Positions 63,506 to 64,000 of a stretch of DNA of 64,000 nucleotides are shown here, piece by piece. A program made the translations under genes and the position numbers. The first letter of the stretch is position 1. The number at the start of each line of letters is the position of its first letter. The stretch is from Acidovorax sp. FHTAMBA (GTDB taxonomy: Bacteria > Pseudomonadota > Gammaproteobacteria > Burkholderiales > Burkholderiaceae_C): contig NZ_CP152407.1 in NCBI RefSeq assembly GCF_038958875.1, positions 2,611,501 to 2,675,500 on the forward strand. Direction: 5' to 3'. The notes beneath the pieces were generated by a model. It did not search any database. It was not told the origin of the DNA and saw nothing but the letters and a program-made list of their open reading frames with translations.

Positions 63506-64000
63506 TGGCCTGGCAGACGTAGTCGATGTTCTTGCTGTTCAGGGCAGCCACACACATGCGACCGGTGTCGGTGCCATACACGCCGAACTCGTTGCGCAGG
63601 CGCACCATCTGGTCTTTGGAGAGGCCCGAGTAGCTGAACATGCCGATCTGCGCGGTGATGAAGCTCATGTCCTGCTTCACACCGGCGGCCTTGAGGCCAT
63701 CCACCAGCTTCTGGCGCATGGCCTTGATGCGCACGCGCATCTCGCCCAGTTCCTTCTCCCACAGCGCGCGCAGCTCGGGGTTGTTCAGCACGGCAGCCAC
63801 CACTGCGCCACCGTGGATGGGTGGGTTGGAGTAGTTGGTGCGGATGACGATCTTGAGCTGGCTGAGCACGCGCGCGGCTTCTTCCTTGTCGGCGCACAGC
63901 ACCGACAGGCCACCCACGCGCTCGCCATACAGGCTGAAGCTCTTGCTGAAAGATGTGGAGACAAAGAAGTTCAGGCCGGCAGCCACGAACTTCTGGATAA
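63489..64000 (-). CDS. Aromatic/aspartate aminotransferase, N-terminus off the window
   Basis: The last 170 residues of a class I PLP aminotransferase. The PLP lysine is in STSFSKSFSLYGERVG, which is the TyrB/AspC pattern, followed by SNPPIHGGAVVAAVLNN and the substrate-binding arginine in GTDTGRMCVAAL. Product is either aspartate or aromatic amino-acid transaminase. The gene continues beyond 64000. Confidence 0.9.
   Translation of the reverse strand, partial: IQKFVAAGLNFFVSTSFSKSFSLYGERVGGLSVLCADKEEAARVLSQLKIVIRTNYSNPPIHGGAVVAAVLNNPELRALWEKELGEMRVRIKAMRQKLVDGLKAAGVKQDMSFITAQIGMFSYSGLSKDQMVRLRNEFGVYGTDTGRMCVAALNSKNIDYVCQAIAKVV

Overview
The window looks like a chromosomal segment of a high-G+C betaproteobacterium of the family Comamonadaceae, close to Acidovorax or Comamonas. 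This rests on the sequence resemblance of alaS, gluQ, trmB, rlmB and the mobR/mobA pair, and on overall composition. No CRISPR array, rRNA operon or intact prophage is visible.

Layout. 1-2.9 kb: an AsmA-family protein running off the left edge, an RluA-type pseudouridine synthase and a small unknown protein. 3.0-5.4 kb: tRNA-Gly(CCC) followed by the scar of an integrated element: a tyrosine-integrase 5' fragment cut by an IS3-family remnant, which is fused to an IS630-family remnant. 5.5-12.6 kb: a minus-strand 4-hydroxyproline catabolic cluster (pyrroline-hydroxycarboxylate deaminase of the DapA family, epimerase, three-component D-hydroxyproline dehydrogenase, GntR regulator, semialdehyde dehydrogenase). 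12.9-22.5 kb: alaS, a convergent HD-GYP/GGDEF pair, and an operon of a renalase-like oxidoreductase, gluQ and trmB. 22.6-26.5 kb: a LysR regulator divergent from pirin, DoxX, flavodoxin-type quinone reductase and pirin genes. 26.5-41.8 kb: mostly chromosomal housekeeping (trhO, a MinD/FlhG-like ATPase with a diguanylate cyclase, a SulP transporter, BON lipoprotein, metC, tesA with an ABC ATPase, rlmB, a sirtuin, a split chromate transporter, FAH hydrolase, VIT1-like protein). 42-52 kb: the most accessory-looking part, with hipBA, the divergent mobR/mobA pair (3-hydroxybenzoate 4-hydroxylation), a large single-chain MmeI-like restriction-modification enzyme and an AbrB/Doc toxin-antitoxin pair. 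52-64 kb: D-serine dehydratase with a D-amino-acid dehydrogenase, a YjfB-like protein, an Lpd-like oxidoreductase, a YigZ-type IMPACT protein, a radical-SAM YgiQ, small unknown proteins, a CaiB-type CoA transferase, a LigB-type dioxygenase, an internally deleted nucleotidyltransferase and an aromatic/aspartate aminotransferase running off the right edge.

The most notable signal is a short palindromic repeat of about 40-65 bp, present in 13 recognisable copies. Its core is GCGCTT, about 6 bases, then AAGCGC, flanked by an AGCTATCAAA-type arm and a TTGGCCTCCA-type arm. Eight copies are intergenic. The other five lie inside genes in frame: gluQ, ygiQ, the restriction-modification gene (twice) and, less certainly, alaS. 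Two unrelated proteins, GluQ and the restriction enzyme, carry nearly the same peptide (FKPxQPPAL...A) because they contain the same element in the same frame and orientation. Several intergenic copies encode a recognisable version of that peptide. This resembles the protein-invading palindromic elements described in Rickettsia; I know of no description of this family.

The restriction-modification gene has two further features suggesting rapid change: a 9-base G run in its coding region that could slip, and a middle segment of about 50% G+C (flanks near 70%) that coincides with the expected target-recognition domain.
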